A DNA stretch of 64,000 nt from Clostridium sp. Marseille-Q2269 (GTDB taxonomy: Bacteria > Bacillota > Clostridia > Clostridiales > Clostridiaceae), in assembly GCF_943736985.1 (NCBI RefSeq), contig NZ_CALSFS010000003.1, forward strand, positions 186,001-250,000. The letters run 5' to 3'. The notes beneath the pieces were generated by a model. That model ran no database searches, had not been told where the DNA came from, and saw nothing but the letters and a program-made list of their open reading frames with translations. Below, piece after piece: positions 25,531 through 37,980 of the stretch (its first letter is position 1; the number at the start of each line of letters is the position of its first letter). The position numbers were made by a program, and so were the translations under genes.

Positions 25531-25644
25531 AATAAAAAAATTAATTTAAATTTAATTTTTTATTTTCTCCTATAATGTATTATTTAATATATAATACTTA
25601 TATATTACTAATATATATTAAGGCTAAACAAAGAGGTGGATAAT

Positions 25645-26850
25645 TTGAAAAAAAATAAAAAATGGATCATATGGACAGTAGTTATAGTATTAGTAACAAA
25701 CATTTTTACTTTTTTAGGTACGAATTGGGTTTCATTATATCTAACTAATGGTAAAGTTATAATTGGAGCAGACCAATACAAAGAAATATTAAAATATCAA
25801 AAAATGTTTCTCATAAGAAACCAAATATATAAATATTATGATGGTAAAATAGATGAAAGTAAGATGGTAGAAGGAGCAGTAAAGGGAATGACAGAATCTT
25901 TAAATGATCCTTATACTGTATTTATGAATGCTAAAGAATACAAAGAGTTTAATTCTCAAACTGAAGGTAATTATAGCGGTGTAGGAATACAAATACAAAC
26001 TAAAGATAATAAAATAATTGTAGGCTCCACTTTTGAAGGATCACCAGCTAGGGAAGAAGGCGTATTACCAAAAGACGAAATTCAAAAAGTTGATGGTACA
26101 CCAGTATCAGGAAAAGATGTAGACAAAGCTATTTCAATAATGAAAGGCCAAGAAGGAACAGATGTTAAATTACAATTATATAGAAAAGAAAAAGGAGCCT
26201 TTGAGGTAACATTAAAAAGAAAGAAAATAAACATACCTACTATAAAATCAGAAATTATAGATAATAATATAGGATATATACAAGCAACTATGTTTGACGA
26301 AAATACTTCAAAGAACTTTAAGACTGCTTTAAATAATCTAAAAGACAAAGGTATGAAATCTTTAATATTAGATTTAAGAGGAAATCCGGGAGGATTATTA
26401 GATGAATGTATTAACATGGCTTCTAATTTTATAGAAAAGGGAAATGTTGTTGTATCAACTATAGATAAATATAAAAATAAAAAAGAATATAAATCCAAAG
26501 GTGGAGATTTTATAGGATTTCCAGTAACTATACTAGTAGATGAGGGATCTGCCAGTGCTTCTGAAGTGTTCTTAGGAGCTATGAAAGATTATAATGTAGC
26601 TACATCTATAGGAACAAAAACTTTTGGAAAAGGTGTTGTTCAAACTATATTAGAAACAGGGGATAATACAGCTCTTAAAGTTACAATTTCAAAATATTAT
26701 TCACCTAAAGGTATAAACATAAATCATAAAGGAATAACTCCAGATATGATAATAGAGTATCCAAAGGAATTAAGAAAGAAAGAATATAATAGAAAATTAG
26801 ATCCTCAATTTAATAAAGCTTTAAACATTGCAAAATCAAAAATAAAATAA
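25645..26850 (+). CDS. C-terminal processing peptidase (S41 family), CtpA/CtpB-like
   Basis: A 401-residue exported serine protease. One N-terminal membrane anchor (about residues 5-28), a PDZ domain (about 95-170, GVGIQIQTKDNKIIVGSTFEGSPA), and the peptidase S41 domain with LDLRGNPGGLLDECI, the nucleophile Ser in VDEGSASASEVFLGAM and the catalytic Lys in GTKTFGKGVVQ. Relatives cleave regulators at the membrane; Bacillus CtpB, also next to ftsEX, cleaves SpoIVFA to activate pro-sigma-K processing. TTG 25645 is chosen because AGAGGTGG at 25632-25639 overlaps the earlier GTG 25636. Confidence 0.92.
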   Translation: MKKNKKWIIWTVVIVLVTNIFTFLGTNWVSLYLTNGKVIIGADQYKEILKYQKMFLIRNQIYKYYDGKIDESKMVEGAVKGMTESLNDPYTVFMNAKEYKEFNSQTEGNYSGVGIQIQTKDNKIIVGSTFEGSPAREEGVLPKDEIQKVDGTPVSGKDVDKAISIMKGQEGTDVKLQLYRKEKGAFEVTLKRKKINIPTIKSEIIDNNIGYIQATMFDENTSKNFKTALNNLKDKGMKSLILDLRGNPGGLLDECINMASNFIEKGNVVVSTIDKYKNKKEYKSKGGDFIGFPVTILVDEGSASASEVFLGAMKDYNVATSIGTKTFGKGVVQTILETGDNTALKVTISKYYSPKGININHKGITPDMIIEYPKELRKKEYNRKLDPQFNKALNIAKSKIK

Positions 26851-26880
26851 CATTGTATTTAATTTTTATATTCTTAATAT

Positions 26881-26912
26881 ATGGTTTAGTTGGATTTTCT
26901 AACTAAACCATA
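26881..26912 (+). promoter_or_regulatory. Hairpin between the Ctp gene and the PDZ membrane protein gene
   Basis: ATGGTTTAGTT and its complement AACTAAACCAT enclose a 9-nt loop. It lacks a T run on the plus strand, so it may be an mRNA processing or stability element, or a weak terminator, within ctp-PDZ-uvrB-uvrA. Confidence 0.5.
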
Positions 26913-26937
26913 ATTATGGAGAGGGGAATTGTTAGTA

Positions 26938-28233
26938 ATGGACATATTACTATATACATTAAAAGCAGTAGCATATACTTTGGTACAGCCTTATTCACTG
27001 ATAGTGTTGTTTTTATTATCATGTGTTTTATATAGAAAAAATAGAAAAACCATTATAATGCAAAAAATGATAATAGGGCAGAAAGTAACTACAGCATTTG
27101 AATTAACAATATCTGAGGTAGTATTAGGAATATTTGCAGGAACTGTAGCTAGTTTAATTATGTCCTATTTAGGAATAGTTTTTAGTGAAAACTCTGCTAT
27201 TTATTTAATATTTTTTATATCTATGTGTCTTATGGTGTTTAATCCTAGATTCATATGTTTCTCTTATTCTGGAGCTGCATTAGGTATTTTAAGTTTAATA
27301 TTTATAAATATGGCCAAATTATTAAATATGCCACAATTAAATTTCCTTAATATAGATATACCTGCCTTAATGTCAATGGTTGCTATATTACATTTAGTTG
27401 AAGGTTTATTAGTTATCATAGATGGAGATAGAGGCTATGTTCCTGTTTTTACAAATAGAGATGATAAGATAGTTGGAGGATTTGTATTACAGAGATATTG
27501 GATAGTACCAATAGCTTTAATGTTTATGCTTAATAGCAAATCCATTTCAAATATTACTCAAAGTGGATCACCACTTCCTAATTGGTGGCCTTTATTAAAT
27601 ACAGGAATCTCATCACAGGTGCTTAAGGCAGCAGTTATATCATTAACAGCATTTTATGGAATAATTGGTTATAATGGAGTTACTTTTACAAAGACCAAGA
27701 AAGAAAAAAAAATAATGTCAGGATTGTATATAATAATATATAGTTTATTGCTTTTTATGCTTTCTAGATTAGCGGTTATGAATATGCTGCTTAAGGTTAT
27801 TGTATTAATTTTTGCTCCAGTAGGCCATGAAGCTATGATGTATTTACAAAAGCATTTTGAATTAAAGGGCAAACCTAGATATATAAGTACAGAAGAAGGA
27901 ATTATGGTGCTAGATGTAGCCAAGGATTCTGTAGCAAATAAAATGGGTATAAAAAGTGGGGACTTATTATTGCAGGTAAATGATAAAGAAATAAATAGTG
28001 AAGAAGATATAGTAAAATCCATAGGACAAATGTATGGACATATATCTTTAAAGATAAAAAGCGATGTAGGGAGATTAAAAACTTTAAATTATAATATGTT
28101 AACTTCTTATGAAAAATTAGGTATTGTATGTGTGCCTAAAAATGTACCTAAAGATACATCTATAATAAAAGTTAAAAGCGAGAAATTTCAAGACATATTA
28201 GAAAAAATTAAAAATAAAGATAAGGATGAATAA
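26938..28233 (+). CDS. Polytopic membrane protein with C-terminal PDZ domain (MinJ-like position)
   Basis: A 431-residue protein with about eight to nine hydrophobic segments and a cytoplasmic-side PDZ domain near residues 315-395 ([29 protein letters not shown]). The architecture and place (after ftsEX and a Ctp protease, before uvrB) match Bacillus MinJ, which links DivIVA to MinCD at division sites; orthology is inferred, since primary sequence similarity cannot be measured here. ATG 26938 is preferred, 11 nt after GAGAGGGG; a TTG at 26929 is possible. It almost touches uvrB: the uvrB ATG is at 28235, one base after this stop. Confidence 0.75.
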   Translation: MDILLYTLKAVAYTLVQPYSLIVLFLLSCVLYRKNRKTIIMQKMIIGQKVTTAFELTISEVVLGIFAGTVASLIMSYLGIVFSENSAIYLIFFISMCLMVFNPRFICFSYSGAALGILSLIFINMAKLLNMPQLNFLNIDIPALMSMVAILHLVEGLLVIIDGDRGYVPVFTNRDDKIVGGFVLQRYWIVPIALMFMLNSKSISNITQSGSPLPNWWPLLNTGISSQVLKAAVISLTAFYGIIGYNGVTFTKTKKEKKIMSGLYIIIYSLLLFMLSRLAVMNMLLKVIVLIFAPVGHEAMMYLQKHFELKGKPRYISTEEGIMVLDVAKDSVANKMGIKSGDLLLQVNDKEINSEEDIVKSIGQMYGHISLKIKSDVGRLKTLNYNMLTSYEKLGIVCVPKNVPKDTSIIKVKSEKFQDILEKIKNKDKDE

Positions 28234-28234
28234 T

Positions 28235-30223
28235 ATGAGCCAGTTTGAGGTAGTTTCAAAATTTAATCCTAGAGGAGATCAACCTAAAGCTATAAAGTCT
28301 ATTGCTGAAGGTATAAAAAATGGAGAAAAATTTCAGACTCTAATAGGCGTAACAGGATCAGGTAAAACTTTTACTATGGCAAATATTATAGAAAAGGTTC
28401 AAAGACCTACTTTGGTTCTAGCCCATAATAAAACATTAGCAGCTCAGCTATGCTCAGAATTTAGAGATTTTTTTCCTAATAGTTCAGTGGAATATTTTGT
28501 ATCTTATTATGATTATTATCAACCAGAAGCATATGTAGCTCAAAGTGATACATACATAGAGAAGGATGCATCTATAAATGATGAAATAGATAAATTGAGA
28601 CATTCAGCTACAGCAGCTTTATTTGAGAGAAGAGATGTAATAATTGTAGCTTCAGTATCCTGCATATATGGACTTGGTAATCCAGAAGAGTATAAAAAGT
28701 TAACTATATCTTTAAGAGAAGGAATGGAAAAAGATAGAGATGAAATTATTAAAAAGTTAGTAGAGATACAATATGAAAGAAATGATATTGATTTTTCTAG
28801 AGGTACCTTTAGAGTTAAGGGTGATGTTTTAGATATTTTCCCAGCTGCATCTAGCAATAAGGCAATAAGGGTTGAATTTTTCGGGGATGAAATAGATAGA
28901 ATAAAAGAATTTGATTCATTAACAGGAGAAACTATAACTAAATTGAAACATGTATCAATATTTCCTGCTTCCCACTTTGCAACTTCAAAGGATAGACTAG
29001 AAATTGCCATAAAGAGTATAGAAGAAGAACTAGAAGAAAGAGTGAAAGAACTAGTATCACAGGATAAAATATTAGAAGCTCAAAGATTGAAACAAAGAAC
29101 TAATTTTGATATAGAAATGATGAGAGAAGTGGGATATTGTACAGGCATAGAAAATTATTCGAGAGTATTAGATGGAAGAGCTAAAGGAACGTCACCTCAG
29201 ACATTATTAGATTATTTCCCTGATGATTTTCTTCTTTTTATAGATGAAAGCCATGTAACTCTTCCACAAGTAAAAGCTATGCAAGCAGGGGATAAATCAA
29301 GAAAAGATTCCTTAGTGGAGTATGGATTTAGACTTCCATGTGCTTATGATAATAGACCTCTTACCTTTAATGAATTTCAAGATAAATTAAATCAAGTGGT
29401 TTTTGTAAGTGCTACACCAGCAAAATATGAATTAGAATATTCTACTAATACAGCAGAACAAGTTATAAGACCTACAGGACTTCTAGATCCTGAAATAATT
29501 GTTAAACCAGTTAAGGGTCAAATAGACGATTTATATGCTAATATAAAAGAAACTTGTAAAAGAGGATTTAGAATATTAGTAACTACACTAACAAAAAAAA
29601 TGGCAGAAGATTTGACTGACTATTTAAAAGAACTAGGAGTAAAAACTAGATATTTACATTCAGATATAGACACTATAGAAAGAATGAAAATAATACATGA
29701 TCTTAGAAAAGGAGATTTTGATGTTTTAGTAGGGATAAATTTATTAAGAGAAGGACTAGATATACCAGAAGTAGCTTTGGTAGCAATATTAGATGCAGAT
29801 AAAGAGGGCTTTTTAAGATCAGAGACATCTCTTATACAGACTGTTGGAAGAGCAGCAAGAAACTCTGAAAGTAAAGTAATTATGTATGGAGATGTTATAA
29901 CAAAATCTATGGATAGGACTATAAAGGAAACTAATAGAAGAAGAAAAATACAAATGGAATATAATAAAGAGCATGGCATTGTACCTAAGACTATAATAAA
30001 AGATATAAGAGAAGTGATTCAAATAAGTGATATAGCAGAGGAAAAACATGAATATAGCAATTTAGATGAGGCATTGAAGTCTTATAATAATGACATAGAT
30101 AAATTAATAAAACAATACGAAAAAGAAATGAAAGAGGCAGCAAAAAATTTAGAATTTGAGAAAGCAACTTATTTAAGAGATACAATATACAAATTGAAAA
30201 AAGATAAAGAATCGGAACTTTAA
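28235..30223 (+). CDS. uvrB: UvrABC system protein B
   Basis: UvrB is the damage-verifying DNA helicase of nucleotide excision repair. The 662-residue protein has Walker A GVTGSGKT near residue 39, the beta-hairpin [23 protein letters not shown] that inserts between strands, the Walker B DESHV, motifs V and VI ([17 protein letters not shown] and QTVGRAARN) and a C-terminal UVR motif ([16 protein letters not shown]) for contact with UvrC. I start at ATG 28235, 8 nt after AAGGA; ATG 28226 lies inside that site. uvrA follows after 18 nt, so the two form one unit. Confidence 0.97.
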   Translation: MSQFEVVSKFNPRGDQPKAIKSIAEGIKNGEKFQTLIGVTGSGKTFTMANIIEKVQRPTLVLAHNKTLAAQLCSEFRDFFPNSSVEYFVSYYDYYQPEAYVAQSDTYIEKDASINDEIDKLRHSATAALFERRDVIIVASVSCIYGLGNPEEYKKLTISLREGMEKDRDEIIKKLVEIQYERNDIDFSRGTFRVKGDVLDIFPAASSNKAIRVEFFGDEIDRIKEFDSLTGETITKLKHVSIFPASHFATSKDRLEIAIKSIEEELEERVKELVSQDKILEAQRLKQRTNFDIEMMREVGYCTGIENYSRVLDGRAKGTSPQTLLDYFPDDFLLFIDESHVTLPQVKAMQAGDKSRKDSLVEYGFRLPCAYDNRPLTFNEFQDKLNQVVFVSATPAKYELEYSTNTAEQVIRPTGLLDPEIIVKPVKGQIDDLYANIKETCKRGFRILVTTLTKKMAEDLTDYLKELGVKTRYLHSDIDTIERMKIIHDLRKGDFDVLVGINLLREGLDIPEVALVAILDADKEGFLRSETSLIQTVGRAARNSESKVIMYGDVITKSMDRTIKETNRRRKIQMEYNKEHGIVPKTIIKDIREVIQISDIAEEKHEYSNLDEALKSYNNDIDKLIKQYEKEMKEAAKNLEFEKATYLRDTIYKLKKDKESEL

Positions 30224-30241
30224 GGAGTGTAATAACAAATA

Positions 30242-33064
<2,823 letters not shown>

Positions 33065-33072
33065 TTTATTTG

Positions 33073-33110
33073 GGACTAGCATATAAACATATAGGTGCTA
33101 GTCCTTTAAA
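33073..33110 (+). terminator. Terminator after uvrA
   Basis: GGACTAGCA pairs with TGCTAGTCC around a 14-nt loop, followed by TTT and AT-rich sequence. Confidence 0.7.
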
Positions 33111-33162
33111 TACAAATATTTTAGCATAATATACCAATAGGGAAGGTAAAGAAGGTGAGAAT

Positions 33163-33600
33163 ATGGATTTAAGTAAATTAAGTCTAATTTTTAAAATAGT
33201 TATAATAGGTATAGTATATATTATAATATTTTGGGCTTTAAAAATAATGTATAAAGATATGAAAGGTGGAAATAGAAAAAGAAGACCTACTGGTAGAAGA
33301 ACCTTTGGATTAGAAATCATACATGCTATAAATAAATCTGAATTGAGAAAAGGGGCAGTTATACCCATTAGAGGAGATATAACAATAGGAAGAAAACCAG
33401 ATAATGTATTAATATTGGATGACCCTTACGTTTCAGGACATCATGCCAAAATTTATAGTAAAAATACTCAGCATATAATAGAAGATTTAAATAGTACAAA
33501 CGGAACATTATTAAATGATAAAAATATTACAGGAAAGAATCAATTATCGCCTGGGGATTTAATAAAAATCGGTGGTACAGTTTTCAAGGTGATAGGATAA
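33163..33600 (+). CDS. FHA-domain membrane-anchored protein
   Basis: A 145-residue protein: one N-terminal membrane segment (about residues 7-27), a basic linker (GNRKRRPTGRR) and a C-terminal FHA domain (about 60-145) with the phosphothreonine-binding residues of ITIGRKPDN, DPYVSGHHAKI and EDLNSTNGT. FHA domains bind phosphothreonine, usually made by a PASTA/PrkC kinase. It is followed 33 nt later by a SEDS protein and a class B PBP, the same trio as FhaB-RodA-PbpA in actinobacteria, so a role in coupling kinase signals to wall synthesis is likely. No kinase is encoded in the window. Confidence 0.88.
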   Translation: MDLSKLSLIFKIVIIGIVYIIIFWALKIMYKDMKGGNRKRRPTGRRTFGLEIIHAINKSELRKGAVIPIRGDITIGRKPDNVLILDDPYVSGHHAKIYSKNTQHIIEDLNSTNGTLLNDKNITGKNQLSPGDLIKIGGTVFKVIG

Positions 33601-33633
33601 CATAAAATCCATGAAATGTGGGATGGTGATAAA

Positions 33634-34839
33634 ATGAGTTCAGTAAAGGGTGAAAAGAGACTTTTAAGATATACTTATTTTTTATGTATAGTATGTTTCT
33701 TAAATTTAGCTATATTAAAGCAACCCTTTGACAAGGGTGCTATGGTAATAGCAGCAGTTACTTGCTTATTAATAGGATATTCCTATTTTATAATAAGAAA
33801 ATTTTTCTCCGATGGAGATAAATATATGTTTATTTTTTCTAGTATACTATCCGTTATAGGTATAGTTATGCTGTATAGAATAGATGTAGGAACTTCAATA
33901 AAGCAGATAATATGGTTTGCTATTGGAGTTACAGTTTTTATATTGATGGTGGTTTTGCTACCAGACTTAAAAAGATTTTCTAAATATAAGTATTTATTTT
34001 TAATAATAACTATTGTTTTCATGGCTCTTGGAACTCTACTTGGAAAAGAAATCTATGGAGCTAAAAACTGGGTAAGCTTTGGAGGTATTGCTTTTCAACC
34101 TTCAGAATTTGGTAAAATATTTTTAGTAGCTTATTTGGCAGCTTCATTAAAAGATTATAACGGGAAATTTATAAAGCTAATAGAGCCGGGTGTAGTTGTT
34201 ATGGTTTGTTTAGGATTTATGGTATTGCAAAGAGATTTGGGTTCTGCTTTAATATTTTTCGGTATGTCTATAACTATGTTATACATAGCTACTTCAAAAT
34301 TAAAATATGTAATAACTTGTTTAGGTTTATTTGGTGCAGGATCAGTTATATCTTATAGATTATTTGATCATGTTCAGACAAGGGTTCTTATATGGAAAAA
34401 TCCATGGCCATATGCTAGTGGTAAAAGTTATCAAATAGTTCAATCTATGCTTTCTATAGCATCTGGAGGATTAAGTGGAACTGGATTAGGTCTTGGACAT
34501 CCAGAATATGTACCAGTAAATACTACAGATTTTATATATGCAGTTATATGTGAAGAGTTAGGTATATTAATGGGGTTCGCTATAATAATATTTTATTTTC
34601 TTTTGTTTTACAGAGGTATGAGAGCAGCAATTCATGCAGAAAATAATTTTTCTAGACTTTTAGCAGTAGGATATAGTGCTATGATAGCTTCTCAAGTATT
34701 AGTAATAGTAGGTGGAGTTATGAATATGATTCCTCTTACAGGTATAACATTACCTCTTGTAAGTCGTGGAGGGAGTTCTATGATGAGTATTTATATTTGT
34801 TTAGGTATATTACAAAAGATATCAGAAGAGGGTAGATAA
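33634..34839 (+). CDS. SEDS peptidoglycan glycosyltransferase (FtsW/RodA/SpoVE family)
   Basis: A 401-residue polytopic protein with about ten membrane segments that polymerises lipid II with a partner class B PBP. Family motifs: KNWVSFGGIAFQPSEFGKIFLVAYLA with the conserved Glu/Lys, the GLG loop (GLSGTGLGLGHPEYVPVNTTDFIYAVICEELG) and the C-terminal PLTGITLPLVSRGGSSM. I start at ATG 33634, 6 nt after GGTGAT, rather than ATG 33616, which has no ribosome site. The adjacent PBP (5-nt gap) is its natural transpeptidase partner. Which of FtsW, RodA or SpoVE it serves cannot be told from sequence alone. Confidence 0.92.
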   Translation: MSSVKGEKRLLRYTYFLCIVCFLNLAILKQPFDKGAMVIAAVTCLLIGYSYFIIRKFFSDGDKYMFIFSSILSVIGIVMLYRIDVGTSIKQIIWFAIGVTVFILMVVLLPDLKRFSKYKYLFLIITIVFMALGTLLGKEIYGAKNWVSFGGIAFQPSEFGKIFLVAYLAASLKDYNGKFIKLIEPGVVVMVCLGFMVLQRDLGSALIFFGMSITMLYIATSKLKYVITCLGLFGAGSVISYRLFDHVQTRVLIWKNPWPYASGKSYQIVQSMLSIASGGLSGTGLGLGHPEYVPVNTTDFIYAVICEELGILMGFAIIIFYFLLFYRGMRAAIHAENNFSRLLAVGYSAMIASQVLVIVGGVMNMIPLTGITLPLVSRGGSSMMSIYICLGILQKISEEGR

Positions 34840-34843
34840 AATT

Positions 34844-36271
34844 ATGAAGGATATTTCAAATAATATAAAAAAAGTTTTATTAGTTTTTTTAATATGCTTT
34901 ATGGGACTTATAACCTATGTGACTTATTTTGAAATAGTAGTAGGACCTAAAATAGTAGACAGTACTTACAATAGAAGGTTATGGGTAAAAAGAAATGAAG
35001 TATTAAGAGGAACTATATTTGATAGAAATATGAAGCCACTTACTAAAAGTGAAAGAATAAATAGTGAACTTCAAAAAAGAGAATATACAGGTAGTTCTAT
35101 GTTTGCTCATGTTTTAGGATATGTAAATCCTAAATATGGATTAACAGGATTAGAAAAAAAGTATGATAAAGAATTGATGTCAACGGATATAAAAGATGAT
35201 TTAGCAACGTTCTTTAAAAATAAAGGTAAATTAGAGCAAAAGGTAGGACATAATTTAAAAACTACATTAGATTATAAGGTTCAACAAGCTGCATATGATG
35301 CCTTAGGAGATAATAAAGGATCAGTAGTTGTATTGAATCCAAAAACAGGAGAGGTTTTAGGAATGGTATCAAAACCTTCTTATGATCCTAATAAATTAGA
35401 CCAAATATGGAAAGATGTAAATAAGGATAAAAATATTCCTTTAATAAATAGAGCTACCGCAGGATTGTATCCGCCAGGATCTACTTTTAAAATAGTAACT
35501 GCTTTAAGTGCCTTAGAGAATATGTCAGGTGTAATGAACAGAACATTTGAAGATAATGGTAAGTTAGAACTAGGAGGTCAGTATTCTTTAAGTAACTATG
35601 GAGGAGCGGCAAATGGAAGTATCGATTTTAGAGGTGCTTTTGTTCATTCAAGTAACGTGGTATTTGGTACTTTAGGTTTAGAATTAGGAAATTCCACATT
35701 AAAAAGTACCGCAGAAAAATTTTATTTTAATAAAGAAATTCCTACAGACGGTATAGCTATAGAAAATAGTAAGTTCCCAACTTTAAAAAGTTATGAAAAA
35801 GGTAGTATAGCACAAAGTGGAATAGGTCAAAGTTCAGTATTGGTAACTCCTATGGAGATGGCTTTAGTTGGAGCTACAGTTGCCAATGATGGAGTTATGA
35901 TGAAACCTTATCTAGTAAAAGAAGTGTTAAATAGTAAAGGGGAATTAATAAGAACTATCCCACCAGAACCTAATGGAGAGATAGTAAAGAAAAGCAATGC
36001 TAGAATAGTTAAGGATTTTATGAAAGGTGTTGTAGATGAAGGTAGTGGTAGAAATGCTAGTATAGAAGGCATTCAAGTTGCAGGAAAGACTGGAACAGCA
36101 GATCATAATGAATCCAGTCAAGGCAAAGCAGCTCATTCTTGGTTTGTAGGTTTTGCACCTTATGATGATCCTCAAGTGGCTGTAGCTGTAATTGTGGAAA
36201 ATGGAGGGCAAGGCGGTATAGCTGCTGCCAGCATAGCTTCACAAGTAATGAGTACAGCTTTGAGTAAATAA
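34844..36271 (+). CDS. Class B penicillin-binding protein (peptidoglycan transpeptidase, PbpA-like)
   Basis: A 475-residue protein with one N-terminal membrane anchor (about residues 9-31), a short dimerisation/pedestal domain (about 35-150, with RGTIFDRN and LGYVNPKYGLTGLEKKYD) and a C-terminal transpeptidase domain. The catalytic motifs are STFK near residue 212, SSN (HSSNVVFG) near 270, and KTGTAD near 415. It is short for class B PBPs and resembles mycobacterial PbpA. It cross-links glycan strands made by the SEDS protein encoded 5 nt upstream. The FHA-SEDS-PBP trio is one operon. Confidence 0.93.
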   Translation: MKDISNNIKKVLLVFLICFMGLITYVTYFEIVVGPKIVDSTYNRRLWVKRNEVLRGTIFDRNMKPLTKSERINSELQKREYTGSSMFAHVLGYVNPKYGLTGLEKKYDKELMSTDIKDDLATFFKNKGKLEQKVGHNLKTTLDYKVQQAAYDALGDNKGSVVVLNPKTGEVLGMVSKPSYDPNKLDQIWKDVNKDKNIPLINRATAGLYPPGSTFKIVTALSALENMSGVMNRTFEDNGKLELGGQYSLSNYGGAANGSIDFRGAFVHSSNVVFGTLGLELGNSTLKSTAEKFYFNKEIPTDGIAIENSKFPTLKSYEKGSIAQSGIGQSSVLVTPMEMALVGATVANDGVMMKPYLVKEVLNSKGELIRTIPPEPNGEIVKKSNARIVKDFMKGVVDEGSGRNASIEGIQVAGKTGTADHNESSQGKAAHSWFVGFAPYDDPQVAVAVIVENGGQGGIAAASIASQVMSTALSK

Positions 36272-36298
36272 TAAAATAGGAGTGAAGGATAAAGTCAT

Positions 36299-37195
36299 AT
36301 GAAAATTGCAGATATAACTAGTGAAAATAATGGTCAAATGGTAGAATTTAATGCCTTAGTTAATGACAAGAGGACAAATTATAAAAAAGATGGCAGTCCA
36401 TATTTATTGATTATATTACAAGACAATACAGGAACAATAGCTTTTCCTGTATGGGATAAATATGATCACTTGAATAAATTATTGGAAATAAACTCTATTA
36501 TAACTGTAAAGGGAGTAGCTGCTACATTTAATGGTAATATGCAGGTTAGAAATCCTGTTATAAATGCTTTCAGTGGTAATATAAATTATTCTGATTTCGT
36601 ACCAGAATATGATATACCTAGTAATTTAATAGATTATTTTAATGAAACTATAAGTGCATTAGAAGATAAATATAAAAGGATAGCTATAGCAGCTACTGGA
36701 GCAATGGGATACAATGAAGAAAGATGGAATGAATTTATAAGATGTGTAGCTGCAGAAAAATTTCATGGAAATAAAAGAGGTGGATTATTTCTTCATACAG
36801 TAGGTGTTATGAAAACTATAGAGAACATAATATCTGACTATATAACAAATCCATTTTATATGAGTGCAAAGGATGCTATAAATAAAGATAGATTAATGCT
36901 AAAGGCCATTGTACATGACATAATGAAGATTAGAGAATATGATTATGAGGGAATAATAAGAAGAAAATCTATAAAAATGGATCATCTAGTTATGGGAGCT
37001 TCTTATATAACTGAGATAAATAGTGAGGTTGGAAAAGTCTTAGATGAAGAAGAGTTAGATGATGTTTGTTATTCTATATTATCCCATCATGGAGAATTTG
37101 GTAATTTTCAACCTAAAACCATAGAAGATGTATTATTAAATGCAGCAGATATAATTGACAGTCAAATAGTTAATGCTATAGAAAATAAAATATGA
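36299..37195 (+). CDS. YhaM-family 3'-5' exoribonuclease (OB fold plus HD domain)
   Basis: A 298-residue protein with an N-terminal OB nucleic-acid-binding fold (about 1-95, ending KGVAATFNGNMQVRNPVI) and a C-terminal HD domain (about 140-295) with the metal ligands in FLHTVGVMKTI, VHDIMKIREY and SHHGEFGN. YhaM in Bacillus and Staphylococcus (Cbf1) degrades RNA and DNA 3' to 5' with Mn2+. AGGAGTGA lies 12 nt before the ATG. A terminator follows. Confidence 0.87.
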   Translation: MKIADITSENNGQMVEFNALVNDKRTNYKKDGSPYLLIILQDNTGTIAFPVWDKYDHLNKLLEINSIITVKGVAATFNGNMQVRNPVINAFSGNINYSDFVPEYDIPSNLIDYFNETISALEDKYKRIAIAATGAMGYNEERWNEFIRCVAAEKFHGNKRGGLFLHTVGVMKTIENIISDYITNPFYMSAKDAINKDRLMLKAIVHDIMKIREYDYEGIIRRKSIKMDHLVMGASYITEINSEVGKVLDEEELDDVCYSILSHHGEFGNFQPKTIEDVLLNAADIIDSQIVNAIENKI

Positions 37196-37207
37196 TTTAA
37201 TAAAATG

Positions 37208-37235
37208 AGCCTTGTGTAATTCACAAGGTTTATTT
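37208..37235 (+). terminator. Terminator after the YhaM-type gene
   Basis: CCTTGTG pairs with CACAAGG around a 5-nt loop, followed by TTTATTT. Confidence 0.75.
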
Positions 37236-37358
37236 AATTAAAGAAATTTTTTAAAATCCATTAAATTCCCTCGAAAATTGCAAATAAAGGGCAAAAAATT
37301 GCAATTTAATGATATAATATAAGAAATAAATAAAAATACTTAAATAGAGGAGAATTTT

Positions 37359-37967
37359 ATGAAGGGTAAAACACATGCGGGAGTAGGGATAGCGGTGTTT
37401 TTATCTATATATAGTAGATTGCCAGAAAAATTTAGTTATTTAGGATTACTTGTAGTTTTTGTATCCTCTTTACTTCCGGATATAGATCATCCTAAGAGTA
37501 TATTTAATAAATACATACTACCTTTTAAAAATAAAGCTTCAAAAATAGCCTTTTATAGTTGTGGTGGTATTCTAGTATTTTGGTATGATTATCTTTATAC
37601 AAGAGAACCAGCCATGAAAGCTCTAGCTATAATGTTGATAGTAATAGCCATATCTTCTCATAGAAATGGGCTTACCCATAGTTTATTTGGTATGATTATA
37701 TTTGCTTTTATAGCAGGTTATTTAGGAAATATGTATAATATACATTATGTAGTATATTATCTTTTCATTGGCTATGGAAGCCACATATTATGTGATATGG
37801 CTACTAATAGAGGAGTGCCTCTTTTATACCCATTTAGCAAAAGGAAGTTTAAACTTCCTTTAACCTATAAAAGTAATTCTAAAATAGGAACACTGATAGA
37901 GGCTATATTAACTACTTCGGTTTTGATATTTACCATATATAAGTTACCAATAATTTTCCCCAAGTAA
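37359..37967 (+). CDS. YdjM/DUF457-type membrane-bound metal-dependent hydrolase
   Basis: A 202-residue membrane protein with about four hydrophobic segments. It has the conserved His/Asp pattern of the YdjM (LexA-regulated inner-membrane) family: KTHAGVG at the N-terminus, LLPDIDHPKS, HRNGLTHSLFG and GYGSHILCDMATNRGVPLLYPF, likely metal ligands. The substrate is unknown. It is 13 nt upstream of uvrC, so it is probably co-transcribed with a DNA-repair gene; in E. coli ydjM is itself SOS-regulated. I see no clear LexA box ahead of it, though the GAA-rich region at 37264-37280 was checked by eye only. Confidence 0.82.
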   Translation: MKGKTHAGVGIAVFLSIYSRLPEKFSYLGLLVVFVSSLLPDIDHPKSIFNKYILPFKNKASKIAFYSCGGILVFWYDYLYTREPAMKALAIMLIVIAISSHRNGLTHSLFGMIIFAFIAGYLGNMYNIHYVVYYLFIGYGSHILCDMATNRGVPLLYPFSKRKFKLPLTYKSNSKIGTLIEAILTTSVLIFTIYKLPIIFPK

Positions 37968-37980
37968 TAGGAGTGATTAA

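Noticed and set aside
26082-26498. Long minus-strand reading frames inside ctp, uvrB, dnaE, pyk and transketolase genes
   Set aside because: They have no ribosome sites, overlap strongly conserved genes entirely and show the composition expected of an antisense shadow.
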